Assembly (NCBI RefSeq): GCF_021608185.1
Contig: NZ_JAKIHN010000004.1
Location: 1-64,000, forward strand
DNA length: 64,000 bases
Direction of reading: 5' to 3'
Source: Flavobacterium anseongense
GTDB taxonomy: Bacteria; Bacteroidota; Bacteroidia; Flavobacteriales; Flavobacteriaceae
In this document: piece by piece, positions 16,991 to 26,299 of the stretch
Layout: every line of letters starts with the position of its first letter
Position numbering within the stretch: position 1 is the first letter of the stretch
Program-made: the position numbers and the translations under genes
Notes under the pieces: generated by a model
Seen by the model: the letters and a program-made list of their open reading frames with translations, nothing else
Told to the model about the DNA's origin: nothing
The model's database searches: none

Positions 16991-17596
16991 TTAGTTTCTT
17001 TTGACAGCGAAAATTTCTCCGATTTTTGCATAACCCGAACCTGCTAAACGTGCCACAGGCTTATAATTTTCAAGGTTTATTTTGTAATTATCCATCAAGA
17101 CATCATCTGCAAAATGCATCATTACAATACGGCCAATTATAACACAAGCGCCGCCATTTTTGTGGTCTTCGAGAAAGTAATGATGAACCAACTCACATTC
17201 AAAAGTGATTGGGCTTTCTTTGACACGCATTGATTTTATTTTTAAAGACGGAATCGGAGTTACTCCGGCTAATTCAAATTCGTCAATATCAGAATGAACT
17301 GCCTGTGCGGTAGAATTCATTTGTTCTGTCAGTTCTTCGGTTACCATATTCACTACAAATTGTTTGGTTGCCAAAACGTTATTGAGTGTGTCTTTATTGG
17401 TATTATTTCCTCTGCCTGTAGAAAACATGACATGTGGAGGATCATCTCCGACAGCATTAAAATAAGAAAAGGGTGCTAGGTTATTGACTCCATGCTCGCT
17501 AATACTTGAAATCCAACCGATTGGTCTTGGAATTACGGAGCCTGTTAAAAGTTTATAAACGGCAGTATGGTCTAATTCGTTTGGGTCAAATTGCAT
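16991..17596 (-). CDS. Flavin reductase-like FMN-binding split-barrel protein
   Basis: A 201-residue flavin reductase family protein (split barrel, DIM6/NTAB type): VIPRPIGWISS near residue 20, NLAPFSYFNAVGDDPP, and a C-terminal GRIVMMHF. It is the first gene of the catabolic operon. It may supply reduced flavin to the fused hydroxylase/reductase or be an independent oxidoreductase. Direct GCAAGTA repeats lie 36 to 75 bases upstream of its start. Confidence 0.82.
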   Translation of the reverse strand: MQFDPNELDHTAVYKLLTGSVIPRPIGWISSISEHGVNNLAPFSYFNAVGDDPPHVMFSTGRGNNTNKDTLNNVLATKQFVVNMVTEELTEQMNSTAQAVHSDIDEFELAGVTPIPSLKIKSMRVKESPITFECELVHHYFLEDHKNGGACVIIGRIVMMHFADDVLMDNYKINLENYKPVARLAGSGYAKIGEIFAVKRN

Positions 17597-17631
17597 GGTG
17601 TTGTTTCTTTACTACAAATTAAATAAAAAAT

Positions 17632-17671
17632 AGGCAAGTACTATATCGTTTTAGTAAAATATTGCAAGTAT
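17632..17671. promoter_or_regulatory. Paired GCAAGTA direct repeats between catabolic operon and acs
   Basis: AGGCAAGTACT and TTGCAAGTATT are spaced 30 bases start to start (about three helical turns) in the 142-base divergent spacer. A double operator is possible. No regulator gene is encoded in the operon. Confidence 0.35.
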
Positions 17672-17738
17672 TTTGAGAATGAATTTCTTTTTAAATTACA
17701 ATAAAGTAGTATTTTTATAAAAATATTATTCCAATACT

Positions 17739-19646
17739 ATGAGCTACTATAAAATTCTCAATTTAGAGCATTATTTCAAGATGTATAAAAAATCTGTCCG
17801 TGAACCTAGAAAGTTTTGGGATAAGATTGCCGAAGAAAACTTTACTTGGTATCAAAAATGGGAGAAGGTTTTCGATGTTAATTTTTCTGAAGCCAGTTTC
17901 AAATGGTTTGTTGATGCCAAAGTTAATATTACCAAAAACTGTATTGACAGGCATTTAGCGAGACGTGGCGATAAAACGGCTATCATCTTTGAACCAAATA
18001 ATCCTGATGAAGAGGCACTTCATATTAGTTATAACGAATTGTATGAACGAGTTGCCAGAATGGCTAATGTGCTTCGTGAACAGGGCATACAAAAAGGAGA
18101 CAGAGTTTGTATTTATTTGCCAATGATTCCCGAATTAGCGGTTGCTACATTGGCTTGTGCCCGAATTGGAGCCATACATTCAGTAGTGTTTGCCGGATTT
18201 TCTGCATCGGCGGTAGCAGCTCGTATTAATGACTGTGAATGTAAAATGGTTATTACATCTGATGGAAGTTATCGTGGAGATAAAACCATAGATTTAAAAG
18301 GGATTATAGATGAAGCTTTAGAAAAAGTAACTTGTGTGGAAAAAGTATTGGTGGTGAAAAGAACCAATACCGAAGTAACTATGAAAGAGGGAAGAGATCT
18401 TTGGTTACAGCCATTACTGGATGATGCAATTCCGAATAATGTTGCCGAAATCATGGATGCTGAAGATCCGTTGTTTATACTTTATACTTCGGGTTCAACC
18501 GGAAAACCAAAAGGAATGGTGCATACCACAGCCGGTTATATGGTTTATACGGCCTATACTTTTAAAAATGTTTTTGCTTACGAAGAGAATGATATTTTTT
18601 GGTGTACTGCTGATATTGGTTGGATTACCGGACATTCTTATATTCTTTACGGACCATTATTAAACGGAGCCACAACGGTGATTTTTGAAGGTGTTCCTTC
18701 TTATCCTGATTTCAGCCGTTTTTGGGAAGTAATCGAAAGACATAAAGTTACCCAATTCTATACTGCGCCAACAGCTATTCGTTCGTTGGCAAAAGAAAGT
18801 TTAGATTATGTACAACGTTTTCCGATGAAATCGTTAAAAGTTATTGGCTCTGTTGGTGAACCAATAAATGAAGAAGCCTGGCATTGGTATAACGATCATG
18901 TTGGAGGTAAACGTTGTCCGCTTGTAGATACTTGGTGGCAAACCGAAACCGGAGGCGTTATGATTTCGCCAATTCCGTTTGTAACGCCAACCAAACCAAC
19001 TTATGCATCATTACCGTTACCTGGAATTCAACCTGTTTTGATGGATGAATTACGAAACGAAATAGAAGGTAATCAGGTTACAGGAGCATTGTGCGTTAAG
19101 TTTCCATGGCCATCAATAGCTCGAACTATTTGGGGCGATCACCAACGTTATAAAGACACCTATTTTAAGGCTTTCCCTGGTAAGTATTTTACCGGAGATG
19201 GCGCTTTGCGAGATGAAGTAGGGTATTACAGAATCACGGGTAGAGTGGATGATGTGATTATTGTTTCGGGACACAATCTTGGTACAGCTCCTATTGAAGA
19301 TGCTATCAATGAGCATCCTGCTATTGCTGAAAGTGCTATTGTTGGTTTTCCACATGATGTTAAAGGAAATGCTTTGTATGGTTTTGTTATACTCAAAGAA
19401 GTTGGAGAAACCAGAAATCAAGATAATTTAGCCAAGGAGATAAATCAGATTATTTCTAACCAAATTGGTCCGATTGCCAAGTTGGATAAAATCCAATTTG
19501 TATCGAGTTTACCTAAAACACGATCCGGGAAAATCATGCGTCGAATTTTGCGAAAGATAGCAGAAGGCGACTTTAGTAACTTTGGAGATACATCAACTTT
19601 ACTGAATCCTGAAATTGTGGATGAAATTAAAGATGGAAAAGTATAA
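17739..19646 (+). CDS. acs: Acetyl-CoA synthetase
   Basis: A 635-residue AMP-forming acetate-CoA ligase. The N-terminal acetyl-CoA synthetase domain (WDKIAEENFTWYQKWEKV) is followed by YTSGSTGKPKGMVHTTAGY, DIGWITGHSYILYGPL, the acetate-pocket TWWQTETGG, GDGALRDEVGYYRITGRVDD, and the acetylatable lysine K598 in PKTRSGKIMRR. The length is normal. It makes acetyl-CoA from acetate. It is transcribed away from the catabolic operon and ends at a bidirectional terminator shared with clpB. Confidence 0.96.
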   Translation: MSYYKILNLEHYFKMYKKSVREPRKFWDKIAEENFTWYQKWEKVFDVNFSEASFKWFVDAKVNITKNCIDRHLARRGDKTAIIFEPNNPDEEALHISYNELYERVARMANVLREQGIQKGDRVCIYLPMIPELAVATLACARIGAIHSVVFAGFSASAVAARINDCECKMVITSDGSYRGDKTIDLKGIIDEALEKVTCVEKVLVVKRTNTEVTMKEGRDLWLQPLLDDAIPNNVAEIMDAEDPLFILYTSGSTGKPKGMVHTTAGYMVYTAYTFKNVFAYEENDIFWCTADIGWITGHSYILYGPLLNGATTVIFEGVPSYPDFSRFWEVIERHKVTQFYTAPTAIRSLAKESLDYVQRFPMKSLKVIGSVGEPINEEAWHWYNDHVGGKRCPLVDTWWQTETGGVMISPIPFVTPTKPTYASLPLPGIQPVLMDELRNEIEGNQVTGALCVKFPWPSIARTIWGDHQRYKDTYFKAFPGKYFTGDGALRDEVGYYRITGRVDDVIIVSGHNLGTAPIEDAINEHPAIAESAIVGFPHDVKGNALYGFVILKEVGETRNQDNLAKEINQIISNQIGPIAKLDKIQFVSSLPKTRSGKIMRRILRKIAEGDFSNFGDTSTLLNPEIVDEIKDGKV

Positions 19647-19650
19647 TAAA

Positions 19651-19679
19651 AAAGCCTATTCAATTTGAATAGGCTTTTT
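19651..19679. terminator. Bidirectional terminator between acs and clpB
   Basis: An AAGCCTATTC / GAATAGGCTT stem, with A runs on one side and T runs on the other. It can end transcription from both convergent genes. Confidence 0.88.
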
Positions 19680-19704
19680 ACTAACAACTAATCTTTTATA
19701 AATA

Positions 19705-22308
19705 TTATGAAACCAATTCACTTTGGTTTCTAAACACCAATTGTCCGTCAAAACTATCCAAAAGTACAACGCTGTCAGTGGTTATTTTCCCTGCCAGAAT
19801 TTCTTTGGAAAGTTGGTTTAATACTTCTCTTTGAATGACTCTTTTTACCGGACGCGCTCCAAACTGTGGGTCATAACCTTTCTCTGCTAAATACTCAATG
19901 GCTTCCGGCGTAGCATCTAATGTAATGTTTTGATGCGCCAGCATTTTGATAACGCTTTTTAACTGCAAGCCTACAATCTGTTTGATATTGGCATTGGTCA
20001 AAGGTGTGAACATGACAATCTCATCGATACGATTGATAAACTCCGGACGAACCGTTTGTTTTAATAAGCCTAAAACTTCAGCTTTGGCAGCTTCGGTTGC
20101 GGCTTCCACAGAACCCTTTAGGTTCTCGAATTTATCCTGTATAATAGCACTTCCCATATTGGAAGTCATAATAATTATCGTGTTTTTGAAATCAGCCAAA
20201 CGTCCTTTGTTATCGGTTAATCTTCCTTCGTCTAATACCTGCAATAGGATGTTGAAGGTATCAGGATGCGCTTTTTCAATTTCGTCTAACAATACTACAG
20301 AATACGGTTTTCTACGAACTGCTTCAGTCAACTGTCCGCCTTCGTCATAACCCACATAGCCCGGAGGTGCACCTACTAGTCGGCTTACGCTGTGACGTTC
20401 CTGATATTCACTCATGTCAATACGTGTCAGAGCGTTTTCATCATCAAATAAATATTCTGCTAATGCTTTAGCTAATTCGGTTTTCCCAACTCCGGTTGTT
20501 CCCAAGAATAAGAAGGTTCCGATTGGTTTTTTCATGTCCTGTAATCCTGCTCGACTTCTGCGAACCGCATCGCTTATCGCTTCAATCGCTTCTTCCTGAC
20601 CTACGACTCTGTTATGCAGTTCATCTTCTAGTTTTAAAAGTTTTTCTCTTTCGCCTTGGAGCATTTTCATTACCGGAACCCCAGTCCATTTGGCAACGAC
20701 TTCGGCAATATCCTCACGAGTAACTTCTTCTTTGATTAAGGATGTTCCCGCTTGGTTTTCCTGTAATTGTTTCAGTAATACATCTAAACGTTCCTGTGCC
20801 TCTTTAATCTTTCCGTAACGAATTTCGGCTACTTTACCGTAATCACCATCACGTTCAGCACGTTCGGCTTCGTATTTAAAGTCTTCGATTTCGGTTTTTA
20901 CTAATTGGATATTATCCACAACGTCTTTCTCTGATTTCCATTTGGTGAAAATCTCATTTCTGTCTTCTTTGAGGTTTGCCAAATCCATTTTCAGCCCTTT
21001 CATTTTGCTTTCATCATTTTCGCGTTTGATGGCTTCTAATTCGATTTCCAATTGCATAATCTTTCTATCCAAAACGTCTAATTCTTCAGGTTTTGAATTG
21101 ATTTCCATGCGCAGTTTTGAAGCCGCTTCGTCAATTAAATCGATGGCTTTATCCGGCAGAAAACGATTCGTAATATAACGTTGTGACAATTCAACAGCAG
21201 CAATAATAGCTTCGTCTTTTATCTGAACTTTATGATGTGTTTCATATTTTTCCTTAATACCACGAAGGATAGAAATTGCACTTTCGGTATCAGGTTCGTC
21301 AATCATAATTTTTTGAAAACGACGTTCCAATGCTTTATCCTTTTCGAAGTATTTTTGATATTCGTCCAAAGTTGTGGCACCGATTGCTCGCAATTCACCA
21401 CGAGCCAAAGCCGGTTTTAAAATATTAGCTGCATCCATGGCGCCTTCACCACCACCGGCACCAACCAATGTGTGGATTTCATCAATGAAGAGTACAATAT
21501 CGCCTTCAGCTGAAGTAACTTCTTTTACTACGGCTTTTAATCGTTCTTCAAATTCACCTTTGTATTTGGCACCGGCAATCAGCGAACCCATATCAAGCGA
21601 ATAAACGACTTTGTCTTTAAGATTTTCGGGAACGTCGCCATCTACGATTCTATGTGCTAAACCTTCGGCAATGGCTGTTTTACCAACACCAGGTTCACCA
21701 ACGAGCATCGGATTGTTTTTAGTACGGCGCGTTAGTATTTGCAACACTCTTCGAATTTCCTCATCACGTCCGATTACCGGATCCAGTTTCCCCTGACTTG
21801 CTAATTCGTTGAGGTTTTTTGCATATTTGTTCAAAGCGTTATAGGTTTCTTCGGCAGAAGCAGAAGTCACGCGTTCGCCTTTTCGGATTTCGGCAATAGC
21901 CGATTCTAAACCTTTTTCTGTAACGCCTTGGTCTTTTAAGATTTGGGCGACCTTACTTTTAGATTTGAATATGGCCAAAATTAAATGTTCGATAGAAACA
22001 TATTCATCGTTCATTTTTTTGGCAATGCTATTCGCTTCATTCAAAGCATTGTTAGCCTCACGAGACAACATGAGTTCACTTCCTGAAACTTTTGGAAAGC
22101 TTTGAATAGTGCTGTCTAAAATCTTTTTAAATAAATCGACATTCACATTGAGTTTTTTCAAAATGAATGGTGTTACGTTTTCGTCAACCTCCAGAATTCC
22201 TTTAAAAATATGTTCGTTCTCGAGTTGTTGCTGACCAAAACCTTGCGCAATCTGCTGTGCTTGTTGCAAAGCCTCTTGCGATTTGATTGTTAAATTATTT
22301 ATGTTCAT
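19705..22308 (-). CDS. clpB: ATP-dependent disaggregase ClpB
   Basis: An 867-residue HSP100 chaperone that rescues aggregated proteins with DnaK. Tandem Clp N-domains come first, followed by AAA-1 with GEPGVGKTA, a long coiled-coil middle domain (about residues 400-520) that is diagnostic of ClpB, and AAA-2 with GTTGVGKTE. There is no ClpP-binding loop. A 42-bp repeat and two AGACA-N3-TGTCT palindromes lie upstream, shared with ytxJ. Confidence 0.97.
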   Translation of the reverse strand: MNINNLTIKSQEALQQAQQIAQGFGQQQLENEHIFKGILEVDENVTPFILKKLNVNVDLFKKILDSTIQSFPKVSGSELMLSREANNALNEANSIAKKMNDEYVSIEHLILAIFKSKSKVAQILKDQGVTEKGLESAIAEIRKGERVTSASAEETYNALNKYAKNLNELASQGKLDPVIGRDEEIRRVLQILTRRTKNNPMLVGEPGVGKTAIAEGLAHRIVDGDVPENLKDKVVYSLDMGSLIAGAKYKGEFEERLKAVVKEVTSAEGDIVLFIDEIHTLVGAGGGEGAMDAANILKPALARGELRAIGATTLDEYQKYFEKDKALERRFQKIMIDEPDTESAISILRGIKEKYETHHKVQIKDEAIIAAVELSQRYITNRFLPDKAIDLIDEAASKLRMEINSKPEELDVLDRKIMQLEIELEAIKRENDESKMKGLKMDLANLKEDRNEIFTKWKSEKDVVDNIQLVKTEIEDFKYEAERAERDGDYGKVAEIRYGKIKEAQERLDVLLKQLQENQAGTSLIKEEVTREDIAEVVAKWTGVPVMKMLQGEREKLLKLEDELHNRVVGQEEAIEAISDAVRRSRAGLQDMKKPIGTFLFLGTTGVGKTELAKALAEYLFDDENALTRIDMSEYQERHSVSRLVGAPPGYVGYDEGGQLTEAVRRKPYSVVLLDEIEKAHPDTFNILLQVLDEGRLTDNKGRLADFKNTIIIMTSNMGSAIIQDKFENLKGSVEAATEAAKAEVLGLLKQTVRPEFINRIDEIVMFTPLTNANIKQIVGLQLKSVIKMLAHQNITLDATPEAIEYLAEKGYDPQFGARPVKRVIQREVLNQLSKEILAGKITTDSVVLLDSFDGQLVFRNQSELVS

Positions 22309-22326
22309 TTTTTTATTGTTTGTAGT

Positions 22327-22368
22327 TTTATTCCGCTACGCTCCATACAATTTGGCTACGCCTCGGGT
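22327..22368 (-). repeat. 42-bp dispersed repeat, copy 2
   Basis: Inverted relative to the copy at 11906, differing at a few positions within the GCGTAGC blocks. Located 18 bases upstream of the clpB start, so it lies in its 5' untranslated region if transcribed. Confidence 0.8.
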
Positions 22369-22444
22369 GTTGTTTATAGATTATGCTTAAAAGTTGTTTA
22401 CTTTTGCCGTAGATTGGTCAATTTGTATTCCAATGTAAAATTAC

Positions 22445-22499
22445 AGACAGAATGTCTTTTTTTAAATGATTTTTATCATATAAGCAAGACAAAGTGTCT
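22445..22499. promoter_or_regulatory. Twin AGACA-N3-TGTCT palindromes, clpB-ytxJ spacer
   Basis: AGACAGAATGTCT at 22445-22457 and AGACAAAGTGTCT at 22487-22499 are two near-identical 13-base palindromes with centres 42 bases apart (four helical turns), between a heat-shock gene and a redox-stress gene. This looks like a double operator for a dimeric regulator. Confidence 0.5.
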
Positions 22500-22514
22500 T
22501 AAAAACAGACAATT

Positions 22515-22901
22515 ATGGGTATTTTAAATAACATTTTTAGTTCTTCAGAAGAAAACCAATCCGATTCAAAAGTAGGATGGAGGCAGTTGGCTGATTTAGG
22601 TCAACTGAATGAAATAATTACCGAGTCAGCAGAAAAGCCCGTTATTATTTTTAAACACAGTACGCGTTGTGGTGTGAGCCGAATGGTTTTGAAGCAATTT
22701 GAAAACGAGTTTGATTTACAAGAAAAAATTACACCTTATTTCTTAGACTTGTTAGAACACAGAAATGTCTCGAACGAAATTGCCAGTCGGTTTGGCGTAT
22801 TTCATCAATCGCCACAACTAATTGTTATCAGGGATGGAATTGCGGTTTACAATGAATCGCATGGAAGTATAGATGCCGGACAATTAGAGCAGTTTATTTA
22901 A
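22515..22901 (+). CDS. ytxJ: Bacillithiol-system redox-active protein YtxJ
   Basis: A 128-residue thioredoxin-like monothiol protein. IIFKHSTRCGVSRMVLKQFE carries the single active-site Cys in the RCGVS motif of the YtxJ family (formerly DUF2847), and QSPQLIVIRDG supplies the cis-Pro. In Firmicutes and Bacteroidota this family acts as a bacilliredoxin-like protein reducing mixed disulfides with bacillithiol. It is divergent from clpB across a spacer with paired palindromes, suggesting stress control. Its stop is one base from the convergent proB stop. Confidence 0.9.
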   Translation: MGILNNIFSSSEENQSDSKVGWRQLADLGQLNEIITESAEKPVIIFKHSTRCGVSRMVLKQFENEFDLQEKITPYFLDLLEHRNVSNEIASRFGVFHQSPQLIVIRDGIAVYNESHGSIDAGQLEQFI

Positions 22902-22902
22902 G

Positions 22903-23673
22903 TTATACTATTTTAGTAAACCTATTTTCATTATTTAAAGCTTTCAGGATAAAGTTATCTTCTAATCCATTGACAATCCAAGTTTCTATTTTGCCTTCTT
23001 TGGCAATGGTTGCCGCTTCAATTTTAGATTGCATTCCGCCTGTGCCATGTGAAGACTTTGAATCACCGATTTCTTTTTCCAATACTTTTAAATCGGTTAC
23101 TATAGAAATGGTTTCCGGAATTTCATTGTTGATGGAAGCTTTGGTATAAATTCCATCAGTATTAGTGGCAATGATTAATATATCAACATTCAATAAAACA
23201 GCGGTTAGTGCCGCCAACTTATCATTATCACCAAATTGAATTTCATCAGTAGCTACCGTATCATTTTCATTGATGATTGGAATATAATTATTCTTTAATA
23301 ATACGTTTATGGTGTTTACAATATTGACTTTGGATTGTTCTTTCTCAAAATCGGAATAGGATAACAGGCATTGGGAAATGAGCAAACCCAAATCGCTAAA
23401 GTTTTCCTGATAAATGCGCATCAAATGAGGTTGTCCTATAGAAGCCAAGGCTTGTTTTACAAAGACTTCCTTATCCTGACTTTCTAATTTTACAAACTGT
23501 TTGGCTGCAGCAATAGCGCCGGAACTTACGATTACAAATTCGTAGTCGTCTTTTAATGCAGCAATTTGTATCCCAATATCTTCAATCTTTCCTCTCGAAA
23601 TATGATTGGTTTCTTTGGTTAAGGTATTGCTTCCTATTTTTAAAAGTATTCTTTTTTTACCTGATTTGTCCAT
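22903..23673 (-). CDS. proB: Glutamate 5-kinase
   Basis: A 256-residue amino acid kinase that phosphorylates glutamate in the first step of proline synthesis. Motifs include LLKIGSNTLT, IVSSGAIAAAKQ, INENDTVATDEIQFGDND and SSHGTGGMQSKIEAA. The C-terminal PUA domain present in the E. coli enzyme is absent, as in other short forms. The start overlaps the end of proA by 17 bases. Confidence 0.95.
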   Translation of the reverse strand: MDKSGKKRILLKIGSNTLTKETNHISRGKIEDIGIQIAALKDDYEFVIVSSGAIAAAKQFVKLESQDKEVFVKQALASIGQPHLMRIYQENFSDLGLLISQCLLSYSDFEKEQSKVNIVNTINVLLKNNYIPIINENDTVATDEIQFGDNDKLAALTAVLLNVDILIIATNTDGIYTKASINNEIPETISIVTDLKVLEKEIGDSKSSHGTGGMQSKIEAATIAKEGKIETWIVNGLEDNFILKALNNENRFTKIV

Positions 23674-24853
23674 TGCCGTAAATATACCATTTATTAGTCA
23701 CTAAATGTTGCAAACCTAATGGTCCACGTTGGTGAAGCTTATCGGTACTGATGGCTAATTCGCCTCCAAGTCCAAATTGTCCGCCATCTGTAAAACGTGT
23801 TGAAGCATTTTGATATACTGCTGCTGCATCTACATTTTCCATAAAATCTTGTGCAATTGCATCATTTGAAGTGATGATTGATGCCGAGTGTCCACCACAG
23901 TAAGTGTTGATTTTATCAATGGCTTCCTGGTTTGAGTTAACCGTTCCAATGACAATTTTATAATCTAAAAACTCTTCATGCCAGATAGAATCCGATTCAA
24001 TTTGAGGAACGTTGGTTACTTTTGAAATAGTGGCATCGCCCAAAACAGTAACATTTCGCTGCTGTAATTCCGACACTACATTTTTTGCAAATACTTCCCA
24101 ATTTGGAAGATTTATATCGATAAGTACTTTGTCTAACGCATTGCAAACTGAAATATTAGATGTTTTACCATTAATGATGATTGCTAATGCTTTTTCTATA
24201 TCAGCTTCCGGACTTACATACACAAAATTATTACCTCTTCCGCTAACAATTACTGGGCAAGTTGCGTGTTTTTTCACAAACTCTATTAGCGATTCTCCAC
24301 CTCTTGGAACAATTAAATCTACTTTTTGAGAAGGCTTTTCTAAGAACTGTTGGGTTTCTTTTCTATCAAAATTTAAATAGTTAATCCAACTATTTGGGAT
24401 GCCGTTATCTGATAAAGCCTGATGCCATAAAGACATAATCTTTAGATTAGAAAGCAGAGATTCTTTACCGCCTTTCAATAGAATTCTGTTTCCGGATTTA
24501 AACGCTATAGCTGTTGCTTCAACTGTTACATCAGGTCTTGATTCATAAATGATTAAAATAGTTCCGAAAGCGGCTGTTTTGTTTTGAATTTTCATGCCAT
24601 TTTCAGAAGTAAAATTGTATAGGACTTTCCCAACAGGATCTTCCTGACCGACTAATTCCAATAAGGAAGCAATCATACCGTCTATTTTTTGATCATCAAC
24701 CAAAAGTCGTTTTTTCATTGCCAAATCATCACCGGAATAGTTAGCAATATCTTCCTGATTAATAACTTTGATGTTGGCTCTTTCTTGCCCAAGAAGTGCT
24801 GCCATTCTGGTTAGAACGGTATTTCTTTTAGCTAATGTGACGGAATTAAGCAT
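23657..24853 (-). CDS. proA: Gamma-glutamyl phosphate reductase
   Basis: A 398-residue aldehyde dehydrogenase-superfamily enzyme catalysing the NADPH-dependent second step of proline synthesis. The segment TSNISVCNALDKVLID carries the catalytic cysteine; IYESRPDVTVEA and FTDGGQFGLGGELAISTDKLHQRGP are ProA signatures. It precedes proB in an overlapping proAB pair, the reverse of the E. coli order. Confidence 0.95.
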   Translation of the reverse strand: MLNSVTLAKRNTVLTRMAALLGQERANIKVINQEDIANYSGDDLAMKKRLLVDDQKIDGMIASLLELVGQEDPVGKVLYNFTSENGMKIQNKTAAFGTILIIYESRPDVTVEATAIAFKSGNRILLKGGKESLLSNLKIMSLWHQALSDNGIPNSWINYLNFDRKETQQFLEKPSQKVDLIVPRGGESLIEFVKKHATCPVIVSGRGNNFVYVSPEADIEKALAIIINGKTSNISVCNALDKVLIDINLPNWEVFAKNVVSELQQRNVTVLGDATISKVTNVPQIESDSIWHEEFLDYKIVIGTVNSNQEAIDKINTYCGGHSASIITSNDAIAQDFMENVDAAAVYQNASTRFTDGGQFGLGGELAISTDKLHQRGPLGLQHLVTNKWYIYGNGQIR

Positions 24854-24862
24854 AATTGATTA

Positions 24863-26047
24863 CTATCTTCTAAATTTATTTCTGGAAATAATATCTTTTA
24901 GTTTGGCTTTTAAATCGTTTCCGGTATCAAAAACCATTTGCTCGTTGCTTGGGAACGGAACGACTTTTCTATCGAAGTTAGGATAATACGTTTCTTCACA
25001 AGCACGTTTGTCGCCTTTATATCTAGAGTAAATATTGGTAAATACAAATTCACTTGCTAGCGGAAAGGTTTCGATTAGTTGATTACTTTTAAAGTTGATA
25101 TAATCTACTTTAGCGGTTACCTGACATGATTTTATTTGTGAAAACTCATAAATACTGATACGAATTGTTTTCATATTATCGACTTTGATGGGATTTCCTA
25201 AACTGTCTTTTACAATATTTCCATTAGCATCTAAAAGGTTTTTGACACCATCTTTAATCAGTTTCTCTTTGTCAAATTGCTTTTCTTTTACCTGCTCAGG
25301 TGAGATATTGATTTGACGGAAGTTGACAATCAATCCATAATCATAATCAATTCCTTTTTGACGGTTGCTGTGATAGACAGTCCATTTATCATTCAAACCA
25401 TAAGTGCTGAAGTCCAACAAATCATTTTCTAAACGAACCGGAATCACCATATTGGTTTCGTTTTTGGTATAAACACTAACAAAATCGGTTCCTTTGAACT
25501 TGGCTTCTTCTGTTAGTTTGGCAACATCTTTGAATCCGGGATTAATACTTTCTAAATAAACCAAATCATCATAAGCACGGCGAATAGTCATTTTGTCTTT
25601 CGTAACCAAAAGCGCTTTAGAATTGTCATAAAGGAATTTTGACAAGGCGTTTTTGCTACTCACAATTTGGTCGGTATAATCATCAAAAGGAAATTGAGCG
25701 TCACGACCTTCTTTAAGTAATTTTAATGGCAATAAAGGTCGGATTTGTTCCTGACGATAATTCAACTGAATATAAGTGTTGTATATTTTTTCTAAGTTCT
25801 GTGGATTGGCATCTTTAAACCAAGCATTAATTTCACGCAAATCGCGTTCTTTGGCTTTGGCAAAAGCTTCTTCAAGCATATAGACATAGTCTTGTCTGCC
25901 TTTTGCATTTTTATTGCCACGCAAACCATCAACTGCGTTTCTGATGGCAGCATCATAATCACCGGAAGTTAACAATTCACGGGTTTGTCTAACACCACAA
26001 GATGTAACAATAAGTAATAAGGCTAGCAGAGAAGTAATTTTTTTCAT
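24863..26047 (-). CDS. Putative lipoprotein of unknown function
   Basis: A 394-residue exported lipoprotein with signal peptide MKKITSLLALLLIVTSCG, the lipobox cysteine being at residue 17. The N-terminal third is helical and looks TPR-like (GDYDAAIRNAVDGLRGN). Then come a helical middle and a beta-rich C-terminal part with charged surface. No enzyme motif was found. It begins about 9 bases before proA, so it may share its transcript, but nothing links it to proline synthesis. Confidence 0.8.
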   Translation of the reverse strand: MKKITSLLALLLIVTSCGVRQTRELLTSGDYDAAIRNAVDGLRGNKNAKGRQDYVYMLEEAFAKAKERDLREINAWFKDANPQNLEKIYNTYIQLNYRQEQIRPLLPLKLLKEGRDAQFPFDDYTDQIVSSKNALSKFLYDNSKALLVTKDKMTIRRAYDDLVYLESINPGFKDVAKLTEEAKFKGTDFVSVYTKNETNMVIPVRLENDLLDFSTYGLNDKWTVYHSNRQKGIDYDYGLIVNFRQINISPEQVKEKQFDKEKLIKDGVKNLLDANGNIVKDSLGNPIKVDNMKTIRISIYEFSQIKSCQVTAKVDYINFKSNQLIETFPLASEFVFTNIYSRYKGDKRACEETYYPNFDRKVVPFPSNEQMVFDTGNDLKAKLKDIISRNKFRR

Positions 26048-26299
26048 GGGATACTTGGTTTAGAGACAAAAATAGGAAAAATCGTTTTAAACTATAAGTC
26101 TTTACTTTGTTTATTGTTTATAAGATAATATGGTTCTGTAGGAACTAATTTTAGTCTGTTTAATTTAAATTGTATAAATGTAAGAATATCGCGTATTCAT
26201 TGAGTTATTTGCTATTTTTTAACAAAAAAAAGAATGTAAATGATTTCAAAGTGTAAATATTAACTAAATTTACATGTTAAACAAACCAATATAAACCGT

